DNA of 64,000 nt from Bacteroidia bacterium (GCA_018402155.1 JAGYJG010000001.1:1-64000), one strand, 5' to 3'. Counted from the first letter of the stretch, positions 27,890 to 35,742 are shown. The notes: generated from the letters alone by a model not told the origin. Numbers and translations: made by a program.

Positions 27890-28816
27890 ATGACAACACA
27901 AGAAGCATACAAAAAATTAGATTTGGCGGTAGGTATTGACAGAAATCGTGTAGAAATTAAATTCAAACAACTAAAAAATGAATTAGATGGAAAAATACAT
28001 TCGACACATAACGATAAATTGAAAAGTATTTTCATAACTAGATTAAAAGAAGTTGAAACAGCTTATGATATTCTAATAGAATATTCTGAACCAACAAGCC
28101 AACAGCAAGAAGAAAAAGAGCTTTCAGAAATTACGAAAGAAATCATAAAACCTCGGATTTATTACATTTCTGATGGTATTGAAAAAAAAGGTCCTGTCTC
28201 TTTAGATGAATTAAAGGAGCAAGGTATAGTATGTAATACCTTAATATGGTATGAGGGCTTGAGCGATTGGAAAGAAGCAAAAGATATTGAGGAATTAACC
28301 CAGTTTTGTACTTCCATACCTCCACCAATAAATTATGCAATAAGTTCTTCATCGGATAAATCTTTATCTTCAAGTATGAGTAAACCATTAAAATTAAAAG
28401 GTACTTCTTTATCAGCAAAACCTAACCCTGCAGAAATGCAAGATTTTACTCCCTCTCAAAATCTTTATACCTCATCGTCTTCAAACTCAAGAGGGAACTC
28501 TCAATCTATGTTTTCAAATGCTTTTTCCTTTAGAGGAAGAATTAGGCGAAAAGAATATGGATTGAGCCTAATGCTTTATACGATTTTATATGTTTTTTGT
28601 TCAATTTTAATAACTTATGATAATTTCGATTCACTTTTATTACTTATGATATTAGTTATCCCTATGATTTGGTTTCTATGGGCACAAGGAGCTAAACGGT
28701 GCCACGATCTTGGTCATAGAGGATGGTGGCAATTAATTCCCTTTTATGTGTTTTGGCTCATTTTCCAAGAGGGAAAACCAGGAGATAATGAATATGGAAG
28801 CAACCCTAAAGAATAA
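27890..28816 (+). CDS. J-like + GYF_2 + DUF805 membrane protein
   Basis: 308 residues. Residues 1-66 are the J-like module shared with 10641 and 28819 (TQEAYKKLDLAVGIDRNRVE ... LKEVETAYDILIEY), lacking the HPD tripeptide needed to stimulate Hsp70. Residues about 86-132 are a GYF_2 domain (YYISDGIEKKGPVSLDELKE, LIWYEGLSDWKEA), a peptide-binding fold often attached to membrane proteins. The C-terminal 100 residues are a DUF805 domain (FRGRIRRKEYGLSLMLYTI ... GAKRCHDLGHRGWWQLIPF) with three spans. It begins 6 bases after the protease gene and ends 2 bases before the FISUMP gene. It may dock the SrfB Hsp70-like ATPase at the membrane; speculative. Confidence 0.75.
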   Translation: MTTQEAYKKLDLAVGIDRNRVEIKFKQLKNELDGKIHSTHNDKLKSIFITRLKEVETAYDILIEYSEPTSQQQEEKELSEITKEIIKPRIYYISDGIEKKGPVSLDELKEQGIVCNTLIWYEGLSDWKEAKDIEELTQFCTSIPPPINYAISSSSDKSLSSSMSKPLKLKGTSLSAKPNPAEMQDFTPSQNLYTSSSSNSRGNSQSMFSNAFSFRGRIRRKEYGLSLMLYTILYVFCSILITYDNFDSLLLLMILVIPMIWFLWAQGAKRCHDLGHRGWWQLIPFYVFWLIFQEGKPGDNEYGSNPKE

Positions 28817-28818
28817 TA

Positions 28819-29769
28819 ATGAACATACAAGAAGCATACAAAACACTAGGCCTAGCAAAAGGGCTGGGCATGGACCGCGTAGAAGCGCAGTTTACAAAGC
28901 TGAAAACAGAAATGGAGACAAAAATAGCCTCTACGAGCAATGGGCGCTTGAAGCAGGTTTACACCAATCGTCTGGATGAAATAGAAGAAGCTTATGCTGC
29001 TCTTTTGGAACATTTTGAGGGTGGTGTTCAAGGCGTCACTGAAGACCAACCAATTGTTCATAGTCCTTCTACTGCGCACCAAACAAAAGCCGCTAATTCC
29101 AAATGGTTGCTGCCTGCTGCAATTATTTTTGCGGGGGTTTTGGTTTCATTTACATTAATATATTTTCGTAGTTCAACAGAGGCACCCTCTTCTGTTAACG
29201 CCTCAAAAGAAGAAGGTGCATCAACACAAGTAACCATAGGTACACAAGTATGGATGACTGAAAACCTGAATGTGGACAAATTCCGCAATGGTGACCCCAT
29301 ACCTGAAGCAAAAACAGAATGGGAATGGGATTTAGCAGGAGACAATGGAGAACCAGCGTGGTGCTATTACGACAATGACCCAACAAATGGAGCGAAATAC
29401 GGCAAACTCTATAATTGGTATGCTGTGAATGACTCAAGAGGATTAGCGCCTATAGGTTGGCACGTGCCAAGTGATAAAGAATGGACTGTACTTACCGATT
29501 ATTTAGGTGGTGAAGACGTTGCAGGCACAAAAATAAAAAGCAAGAGCGGATGGGACGGCACCAACGCAAGCGGTTTCTCAGCTCTTCCGGGCGGCTACCG
29601 CTTCAGGAATGGCGCGTTCGGTCGTGGTACCTTCGGCTTCTGGTGGTCCTCGTCAGAGGCCAGCACTACCAATGCACAAAGACGCAGCTTGGGCAGCTCT
29701 CAGGCAGGCGTGAGCCGTCACAGCTACTATAAGGCCTACGGCTTTTCTGTCCGTTGCCTCAAGGATTGA
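28819..29769 (+). CDS. J-like + membrane span + FISUMP protein (copy 2, last gene of operon)
   Basis: 316 residues. J-like module 1-70 (IQEAYKTLGLAKGLGMDRVE ... YTNRLDEIEEAYAALLEHF), span about 94-114 (WLLPAAIIFAGVLVSFTLIY), then a FISUMP domain about 130-316 (TIGTQVWMTENLNVDKFRNG ... GFSVRCLKD). The FISUMP part is nearly identical in DNA to copy 1 at 8679 except for 29595-29745, where sequence and protein diverge (SSSEASTTNAQRRSLGSSQA). Identity resumes from 29746 and continues beyond the stop. As the only component predicted to expose a lectin-like fold with a variable face, it is a candidate sensor of the system. It is followed 44 bases later by the operon terminator. Confidence 0.78.
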   Translation: MNIQEAYKTLGLAKGLGMDRVEAQFTKLKTEMETKIASTSNGRLKQVYTNRLDEIEEAYAALLEHFEGGVQGVTEDQPIVHSPSTAHQTKAANSKWLLPAAIIFAGVLVSFTLIYFRSSTEAPSSVNASKEEGASTQVTIGTQVWMTENLNVDKFRNGDPIPEAKTEWEWDLAGDNGEPAWCYYDNDPTNGAKYGKLYNWYAVNDSRGLAPIGWHVPSDKEWTVLTDYLGGEDVAGTKIKSKSGWDGTNASGFSALPGGYRFRNGAFGRGTFGFWWSSSEASTTNAQRRSLGSSQAGVSRHSYYKAYGFSVRCLKD

Positions 29770-29813
29770 TTTATTTGATTCATTTGACAATTTGATTATT
29801 TGATAATTGGGGT

Positions 29814-29835
29814 TTGGGGCGAAGCCCCAATTTTT
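29814..29835 (+). terminator. Rho-independent terminator of the Srf-type operon
   Basis: TTGGGGC (29814-29820), loop GAA, GCCCCAA (29824-29830) and then TTTTT. It lies 44 bases after the last gene of the operon. A perfect 7-bp GC-rich stem with a T-run is a standard terminator. Confidence 0.8.
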
Positions 29836-29899
29836 AAAAAAAAATGGCACTTTACAGTGATTTATCGGAAGAAAAATAAACAATTAAAATATAATAAAA

Positions 29900-29974
29900 A
29901 TGAAAAAAATGATCTTGGCCATGATGGCTGTTGCCTTTGTAGGCTTCCCTTCTTTAGTACCTTTTATTAATTGA
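29900..29974 (+). pseudogene. Signal-peptide start of a gene cut by an IS3-type end
   Basis: An ATG at 29900 with the A-rich leader usual in this window opens MKKMILAMMAVAFVGF..., a typical signal-peptide beginning. After about 13 codons the text runs into the 38-bp IS-end repeat and stops 24 codons in. I read it as the 5' end of an exported-protein gene whose remainder was removed when the IS3 element inserted or rearranged. Confidence 0.4.
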
Positions 29975-29975
29975 A
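29938..29975. mobile_element. IS3-type end, 38-bp repeat copy 2
   Basis: Identical to 9817-9854 and in the same orientation. Here it lies just downstream of the stop of a reverse-strand IS3 OrfB remnant, the expected place for the right end of the element. It begins TGTAGG, consistent with the TG terminus of IS3-family elements. Confidence 0.55.
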
Positions 29976-30023
29976 TAACAAAGTTATTCAAAAATCATCT
30001 AGGGGTACCCCTAGATGATTTTT
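29971..30023. repeat. Two adjacent perfect palindromes at the IS end
   Basis: TTGAATAAC/GTTATTCAA (29971-29991, AAA loop) abuts a 34-bp perfect palindrome (29990-30023) centred on GGGGTACCCC. The second one covers the last codons and stop of the OrfB remnant. It probably works as a bidirectional terminator or structural end of the element. Confidence 0.7.
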
Positions 30024-30284
30024 GGTGAATAAAATTGGAGGTATATTCCCCAGTGATTCGTGTGGTATTTTATGGTTATAAGCATTAACCCAAATATCGG
30101 TTTGCTCTCTTACCTGATGTATATCCTCAAATATATAAGCATCCAATACTCCTCGTCTGTAGCTGCCATTAAAACGCTCTACAAATGCATTTTGTGTCGG
30201 TTTCCCAGGTTGTATATAAATGAACTCTATTTCGTTTATATCACTCCATTCAGCCGTTAATTTGGCTATAAACTCAGGTCCATT
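29988..30284 (-). pseudogene. IS3-family transposase OrfB C-terminal remnant
   Basis: 99 codons on the reverse strand read NGPEFIAKLTAEWSDINEIE, then FIYIQPGKPTQNAFVERFNG and WVNAYNHKIPHESLGNIPP, ending in LFTKNHLGVPLDDF and a stop. The DDE family hallmarks are present: the second catalytic Asp region is truncated just before 'NGPEF', and the catalytic Glu sits in AFVERFNG. The N-terminal half of OrfB and all of OrfA are missing. Its upstream border joins directly to an unrelated GNAT fragment. Confidence 0.75.
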
Positions 30285-30374
30285 TTAACCAATCCCCATC
30301 CGTTGATGATTTGGGTGAACACTGATTCGGGTTATCTCAAGTTTGTTGTCCCCTAGAGGAGAGAATCTAATCAT
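30285..30374 (-). pseudogene. GNAT acetyltransferase scrap
   Basis: Thirty reverse-strand codons (MIRFSPLGDNKLEITRISVH then PNHQRMGIG, stop) carry the start of GNAT motif A: 'ITRISVHPxHQRMGIG' is the acetyl-CoA pyrophosphate-loop entry. The rest of the fold is missing; the frame breaks exactly where the IS3 remnant begins. Confidence 0.5.
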
Positions 30375-30648
30375 TGAATTTTCAGGAAAATGAAACGAAA
30401 TTTAATTGTGAATTTTTAATATATAGAAAACAATATGAATAAATATGTAAATTTGAAATACTACTAATTTAGATTAAGTGAGGGGAGATTACTTAGTTTT
30501 TGTATCATATTTGTACCTCTATGCGCTGTAACCTAATACAGTAAAGGAAAAGTAGGTAATGTATCGGAAAGTAGTCGCTCTGTACGTAGAGCACCTAAAT
30601 CTTACTATTTATTGACTTGGAGTAGAGAAAAATAAACGTTGAATAGAC
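30375..30648. other. Intergenic stretch, nothing recognised
   Basis: AT-rich sequence between the GNAT scrap and the channel gene. I find no open frame with family resemblance and no RNA gene. A short imperfect hairpin, GCTCTGTACGTAGAGC, lies near 30578. Confidence 0.4.
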
Positions 30649-31887
30649 TTAGTTTGGTCGTTCTGCTAACTGTCTAAAGTCTGAGCCAGAGGGATTTTCA
30701 AAAAGCTGTAAATCAAAGTAGGGAACTACCGCTAAAAGATGGTCGAAAATATCGGTTATCACGTTTTCGTAAACCTTCCATTCTTTGTGCTTGCAAAAGG
30801 CATATATTTCTAAAGGAAGCCCGGTGGATGAAGCTGGTAGTTGGCGCACCATTACCATCATTTCAATATTAATATTGGGATTCGCCCGTAGGTAGTTTTC
30901 TATGTATACCCTAAACACACCTATGTTGGTCATATTTCTTCCATTAACCAAAGTAGATGTATTTACTTGATTTTTAGCATTATACTCCTTTATTTCGGAC
31001 CTTCGCTCTTTTATATAGTTAGAGAGTAATGCCATATTTTCATACTCGTTTAACATAGACTCATCACAAAATTGGATGGTTTCTTTTTTTAAATTGATAG
31101 CTCGTTTTATACGACGGCCTCCAGATTGCTGCATACCACGCCAGTTGGTAAATGAGTCTGAGATAAAGATATAGGTAGGGATAGTGGTTATAGTAAGGTC
31201 GAAATTTTGAACTTTTATGGTGGTCAGGTTTATTTCTTGTACATCACCGTCTGCTCCATACTTGGGTACAGTAACCCAGTCGCCTACGCGCACCATGTTA
31301 TTGGCAGATAGCTGTATACTGGCCACAAAGCCCAAAATACTATCTTTGAAAACCAATAAAACAACAGCCGCAATTGCACCCAACCCACTTAATAAATATA
31401 TCGGACTTTTACTGATGGCAATGGATATAATGACTACAGCTCCTATACTGTAGGTTAGTATTTTGGCTAGTTGAGTAAGGCTTCCTATGGGTTTGTCTTT
31501 GTAGCGATCTTTTGTTGACAATATTTCATACACTGAGTTGAAAAATGAAACCAGAATCCAAACAATGACAGCAACTACTACGATATCTGTTCCAGCCATT
31601 ATGTATGGGAGCACTACGCTATCTTTTTCAAAAAGGAGAGGCAAAAATGGGTACAAAACCAAGGCAGGAACAAGTGATGCAAGTGATTTGAGAATACGCT
31701 GGTTGAAAATAATATCGTCCCACAGTGTTTCTGTTTGAGCGGTGAGTTTCGGCACAAAGGCCGTTAGTGTTTTTTTGGTTAGCCACCATACAATCGCTAC
31801 AAGTATTAAGGCGAAACTAACTAATAGTACGGTGGTAAGCTGAGGGGGCGTTGCTAGGTTGGTTTCTAACCAGTCTCGTATGTTCAT
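30649..31887 (-). CDS. MscS-family mechanosensitive channel (YbdG/MscM-like)
   Basis: 412 residues. Spans in the N-terminal third (TTVLLVSFALILVAIVWWL, LASLVPALVLYPFLPLL, IMAGTDIVVVAVIVWILV, AKILTYSIGAVVIISIAI) precede the pore-lining TM3 (LSGLGAIAAVVLLVFKDSI) and the MscS beta domain (MVRVGDWVTVPKYGADGDVQ, INLTTIKVQNFDLTITTIPT). An insertion after the beta domain (NWRGMQQSGGRRIKRAINL...) and length near 410 place it with YbdG-type channels rather than short MscS. It releases solutes on hypo-osmotic shock at the inner membrane. The start ATG lies 31 bases into a clear leader. It appears monocistronic and intact amid remnants. Confidence 0.88.
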   Translation of the reverse strand: MNIRDWLETNLATPPQLTTVLLVSFALILVAIVWWLTKKTLTAFVPKLTAQTETLWDDIIFNQRILKSLASLVPALVLYPFLPLLFEKDSVVLPYIMAGTDIVVVAVIVWILVSFFNSVYEILSTKDRYKDKPIGSLTQLAKILTYSIGAVVIISIAISKSPIYLLSGLGAIAAVVLLVFKDSILGFVASIQLSANNMVRVGDWVTVPKYGADGDVQEINLTTIKVQNFDLTITTIPTYIFISDSFTNWRGMQQSGGRRIKRAINLKKETIQFCDESMLNEYENMALLSNYIKERRSEIKEYNAKNQVNTSTLVNGRNMTNIGVFRVYIENYLRANPNINIEMMVMVRQLPASSTGLPLEIYAFCKHKEWKVYENVITDIFDHLLAVVPYFDLQLFENPSGSDFRQLAERPN

Positions 31888-32021
31888 GGGCTGTCCTTAT
31901 TTTAAAAAATTAATGGTGAAAATAGGCGGCTAAATTACATAAAGGAGCTATAAAATCGTAGTTTTGATTAGTATTTTTTGCCTTGTAGTTAACCGCATTT
32001 CTATGGTTAATATAATTTGGG

Positions 32022-32340
32022 CTAAAAAGCATCTTCTAGATGGTGTACATCGCTAAAAACCGGTTCAAACATAAATATTTGTACTCTGTAGTAACCTGCT
32101 CTAAAATCACCATTTCGCGTGTAGCGAGCCATTGCTACTTGTGCAACTTCGTTACCGTCCCCGAGAATACCAAACTTGGCTTTGCCCGTTAGTACTTCTT
32201 TTCGACCAATAAGCGACGCTTGCCTACTTTTCTACGCAATAATATAGTCTGTAATTACCTTCAGTATAAATTCATCTTTTGATAGTGAATCGGGAAATGC
32301 AGATGTATTTGCCGTTGCAGTAAAGATCAGAGTAATGTCT
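32022..32340 (-). pseudogene. Chimeric remnant: 2-oxoacid dehydrogenase E1 N-terminus joined to yraN 3' end
   Basis: The reverse strand reads SLSKDEFILKVITDYIIA, an in-frame TAG, then [20 protein letters not shown] and [20 protein letters not shown]. These are hallmarks of the N-terminal part of Bacteroidota thiamine-dependent 2-oxoacid dehydrogenase E1. After VQIFMFEP the text switches to [10 protein letters not shown] and a stop, matching the C-terminus of yraN at 36248 (DVHHLVDAFWPGLY). The DNA similarity extends about 16 bp past that TAG to the ancestral yraN stop. An E1 gene has therefore been fused to a copy of the yraN tail and has decayed. Confidence 0.65.
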
Positions 32341-32355
32341 ACTGCATATAATTAG

Positions 32356-33072
32356 CTAGTGGATTATCTTGTGTGTGTACGTTTTATAGTCTATTTCTAA
32401 GTTAATTAGATAAACGCCTTTGGGCAACGCGCTAATATCAACGCTGTACAAATTATTATTTTCAACTAAATCAAATTGCACAATTTTTCCCTGTAAATCA
32501 GTTAATTGTATTGAACTGGCAGGTAATTTAGTGGCTACTAAAAACTTGCCTGACACCGCAGGATTTGGGTAAATATTGACTGTCTTCACATTTTTTTCTA
32601 CAACCGCTGAAGCTCCCATAATTACCAACGAATAATTATCTGCTGTGTCCTTCACTGGTATTTTGAAAAAACCTAAACTCGCAAAAGCCGTCGTTGCTAT
32701 CTTAATAGGATACACTCCAGATTGAGCAGATGTCGGATTTCCAGATAACTTTATACACCCCACAGATTCATGCGTAAATGAACAACTAACAGGTTCGCAG
32801 CTGTATGAAAATCCAGCAGGTAAACCCAATACATTATCAATTTTCACTGAGTCTATATTTGCATTAACCAACTGGCCATTAAACATGGTTGTTGTATCCT
32901 TAATTGCTAATACCTGAAACACAAAATTATATTCCTGATTAATATAGGCAGTATCCGGTTGCTCAGGATAAACTCCTGGTTGCGTGATGGTAACGTCTGG
33001 GTTACAGTTTTGCGCTTTAGCCAAAGATACTGCTATCAAAGACAAGATAGCTAGATGTAAAAATCTTTTCAT
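32356..33072 (-). CDS. Secreted protein with T9SS type A sorting domain
   Basis: 238 residues from the ATG at 33072, chosen because the signal peptide KRFLHLAILSLIAVSLAKAQ begins there; an upstream in-frame start would add 19 unlikely residues. The mature part is a beta-rich domain with Cys residues (YSCEPVSCSFTHESVGCIK). The C-terminal 75 residues are a T9SS type A sorting domain: VNIYPNPAVSGKFLVATK, then LTDLQGKIVQFDL and PKGVYLINLE. It should be exported to the periplasm, then across the outer membrane by T9SS. It is divergent from a TonB receptor with only 37 bases between starts, so the two are probably co-regulated, and it may capture the receptor's substrate. Confidence 0.8.
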   Translation of the reverse strand: MKRFLHLAILSLIAVSLAKAQNCNPDVTITQPGVYPEQPDTAYINQEYNFVFQVLAIKDTTTMFNGQLVNANIDSVKIDNVLGLPAGFSYSCEPVSCSFTHESVGCIKLSGNPTSAQSGVYPIKIATTAFASLGFFKIPVKDTADNYSLVIMGASAVVEKNVKTVNIYPNPAVSGKFLVATKLPASSIQLTDLQGKIVQFDLVENNNLYSVDISALPKGVYLINLEIDYKTYTHKIIH

Positions 33073-33109
33073 ACTGATTCGTTTAAATATATTTGTACAA
33101 AACAAAGAT

Positions 33110-35413
33110 ATGCCTACCCGACTAATCATACAAGCCCTATTATTGCTTTGTAGTGTTAGCAGCTATTCTCAAAATTCATTTCAGTATTTTGGAACAGTTA
33201 AAGATTTTGCCAATCAACCATTGATAGGCGTTCAATTTGTTTCTCCTGAAGATAATAAAATAATCGCCATAAGCAATGAAAAAGGTGTGTTTAAATTTTA
33301 TTCAAACCTACTGCAAGTTAGGATAAATCACGTAGGATTCGAGTCGGTATTGATAATTCCTAATGTGAATGAAAACATTAATGAGATTATCTTAAATGAA
33401 GCCGCAGGATTACTTAATTCCATTGTAGTATCTGAGAATAAAAGAGAATCACAACTTAAAAACGCAACTATATCCCTTGAAATAATAAGACCAGAGCTAA
33501 TAGGTAACACTGCTCCCACCAATATAGAAGAAACCATAGGTAGAATAAATGGAGTTCAGATTGTCGATAATCAGCCCACTATACGAAGCGGAAGCGGTTG
33601 GAGTTATGGAGCAGGTTCACGCGTTCAAGTGCTTGTTGATGGTGTGCCAATGCTAAGCGGAGACGCTGGGCAGCCTCTTTGGACCTTTTTACCTACTGAA
33701 GGTATAGATGGTATTGAAATAATAAAAGGCGCTAGTTCCGTTATTTATGGCAGTTCTGCATTAAATGGGGTTATCAATATAAAAACTAAAAAGCCAAGAG
33801 TAAAGCCTTTTACTCAAGTTACTATTTCATCAGGATTTTACAATTTACCTCAAAGAGAATCACTTCATTATCAAGGAAATAAAAGAAATGCAGTTACAAA
33901 TTTTTCTGCATATCATGCCAGCACTTACAAAGGACTTGGCGTTACTTTTGGACTAAACGCACTAGATGATAAAAGCTACAAAATGAGTGATTATGATAAG
34001 CGGATTAGGAGCACATTAGGACTTCGAAAAACAATAGCCGATAAAAATTTGGTTTATGGAGTTAACATGACGTACCAACAAGGTAAATCCGGAAGTTTTT
34101 TGCTTTGGCACTCTTTTGACTTAGGATATACTGCATTAGACAGTGCTTCTACAGATAATCAGGTATCACGGTTTAGCATTGACCCTTATCTAACATGGAA
34201 CAAAGGGAAATTTAGTCATTCATTAAATACACGATATTTAAACATAAACAATGTGGTAAATAACAATGACCCCGCTACTAATCAAGATAATAGCTCTGAT
34301 TTGGTTTATGCTGAATATCAATCAAAGTATACGCATACACCGCAAAATATATACATAACAGGTGGTCTAGTTGCCATAAATACCTTATCACAGTCACCGT
34401 TGTATGGCGGAGACAACTCTGCAACCAATCATGCCGCGTACCTTCAGTCAGAAAAATCGTGGAGGCGATTATCACTAGCCTTAGGTGCTCGTTATGAGAA
34501 ATTTAAACTTAATGATCGCTCTGAAGGTAAGCCTGTATATCGTGCAGGTTTAAATTATAAAATAGCATCATATACGTATTTTAGAAGCAGTTTTGGCCAA
34601 GGGTACAGGTTCCCAAGCATCGCCGAGTCGTACATTAAAACATCTGTAGGACCTGTTACTATTTTTCCAAACCCGAATCTAAACTCTGAAAGTGGCAACA
34701 ATCTTGAATTAGGTTTAAAGCAAGGTTTATCAATAAAAGGCTTGCAAATAATGATTGATATTGCGGGATTTCAAATGCAGTTTGACCAAATGATGGAGTT
34801 TACCTTTGCACAATGGGGGACCCCAGATCAACCCAGCTTTGGTGCTGGGTTTAAAACCTTAAACATTGGAAAAACACAAGTGCGTGGCGGTGAGCTCAAT
34901 ATTGCCTTTCAGAAAAAAACTAGGTCTCTAGATATACAAGGTTTTATAGGTTATACATACGCTTCTTCCAAAGCACTTGAGCCCAATAAAAACATTGGTT
35001 CGGATATCAATGGAAATCAATATACTTACATAAATACTAGTTCTGACACCTTGGAGTATGAGCTTAAATACCGACCTAATCACTTAGCTAAGGCAGATAT
35101 TATGATTAGTTATAAAAAATGGAATATTGGAGCAGGTATAACTTACCAAAGTATCGTTAGAAACATAGACGCAGCATTTACTACTGGCATACTTCCTTTC
35201 TTTATTCCGGGTGTACAAGAATCTATAGACAAGCGACTTACAGAACACACGCTAATCAATACGCGAATAGGTTATGAAATAAATAACCTTTGGAAATTAA
35301 ACCTCTTAATCAGCAATTTAGCTAATATTGAGTACGCTATACGTCCTGCAGACTTGGGCGCACCACGCTCTGTCAGAATGCAAGTATCATACACATTAGA
35401 CAAGTCAAAATAA
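33110..35413 (+). CDS. TonB-dependent outer-membrane receptor
   Basis: 767 residues from the ATG at 33110, where the signal peptide PTRLIIQALLLLCSVSSYSQ begins; a longer in-frame start at 32984 lies inside the divergent gene. Residues about 24-110 are a carboxypeptidase-regulatory-like domain (YFGTVKDFANQPLIGVQF). A plug domain follows (NIEETIGRINGVQIVDNQPT, VQVLVDGVPMLSGDAGQP, GIDGIEIIKGASSVIYGSSA, LNGVINIKTKKP), then a beta-barrel ending VRMQVSYTLDK with an aromatic-poor terminus. Layout and length fit transporters of siderophores, cobalamin or metals; the 'GSSALNGVINI' plug is typical, but the ligand cannot be told. The divergent T9SS protein may be its partner. Confidence 0.9.
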   Translation: MPTRLIIQALLLLCSVSSYSQNSFQYFGTVKDFANQPLIGVQFVSPEDNKIIAISNEKGVFKFYSNLLQVRINHVGFESVLIIPNVNENINEIILNEAAGLLNSIVVSENKRESQLKNATISLEIIRPELIGNTAPTNIEETIGRINGVQIVDNQPTIRSGSGWSYGAGSRVQVLVDGVPMLSGDAGQPLWTFLPTEGIDGIEIIKGASSVIYGSSALNGVINIKTKKPRVKPFTQVTISSGFYNLPQRESLHYQGNKRNAVTNFSAYHASTYKGLGVTFGLNALDDKSYKMSDYDKRIRSTLGLRKTIADKNLVYGVNMTYQQGKSGSFLLWHSFDLGYTALDSASTDNQVSRFSIDPYLTWNKGKFSHSLNTRYLNINNVVNNNDPATNQDNSSDLVYAEYQSKYTHTPQNIYITGGLVAINTLSQSPLYGGDNSATNHAAYLQSEKSWRRLSLALGARYEKFKLNDRSEGKPVYRAGLNYKIASYTYFRSSFGQGYRFPSIAESYIKTSVGPVTIFPNPNLNSESGNNLELGLKQGLSIKGLQIMIDIAGFQMQFDQMMEFTFAQWGTPDQPSFGAGFKTLNIGKTQVRGGELNIAFQKKTRSLDIQGFIGYTYASSKALEPNKNIGSDINGNQYTYINTSSDTLEYELKYRPNHLAKADIMISYKKWNIGAGITYQSIVRNIDAAFTTGILPFFIPGVQESIDKRLTEHTLINTRIGYEINNLWKLNLLISNLANIEYAIRPADLGAPRSVRMQVSYTLDKSK

Positions 35414-35454
35414 AGTGTGAATAGATAAGACCAGTATCTGTTTGCTTTGTACCT

Positions 35455-35670
35455 CTCATTTGTATAATAAAAAGATTAGCTAGCGACACGGCCATATACG
35501 GTATACCTAGTATCGTGGGCAGGTCTATTAACTTTATTTTAGTCTTCTTTTTTGCTGCTTACTATTCACCATCGCTTCTCGCGCCACAAATAAAGTTTTA
35601 TGCGTATGCTGCTTTCTTTTTTGTAGTAGTTCCAATCTCAGTGTTTAACCGAAAGTATCGGCTTCTGTAA
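35455..35670 (+). pseudogene. Oligosaccharide flippase (Wzx/MATE-type) N-terminal remnant
   Basis: Forward text KRLASDTAIYGIPSIVGRSI, then NFILVFFFAAYYS and YAYAAFFFVV, matches the first two helices of polysaccharide-biosynthesis flippases ('K.LA..TAIYGL.SIVGR.LN.LLVP.Y'). It then stops at 35668. No ATG starts it (ATA ATA sits at the expected position), and more than 85% of the gene is missing. Confidence 0.5.
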
Positions 35671-35742
35671 TCCACCACATCGCCAAGCTGCAAAACGACA
35701 CCCTAACTTCAGCAACCTAAACAAAAGATATTAAGAGTTTAA

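Noticed and set aside
28746..28979. 77-codon forward frame overlapping the last two operon genes
   Set aside because: It is entirely contained in the two genes in another frame; those genes have clear domains.
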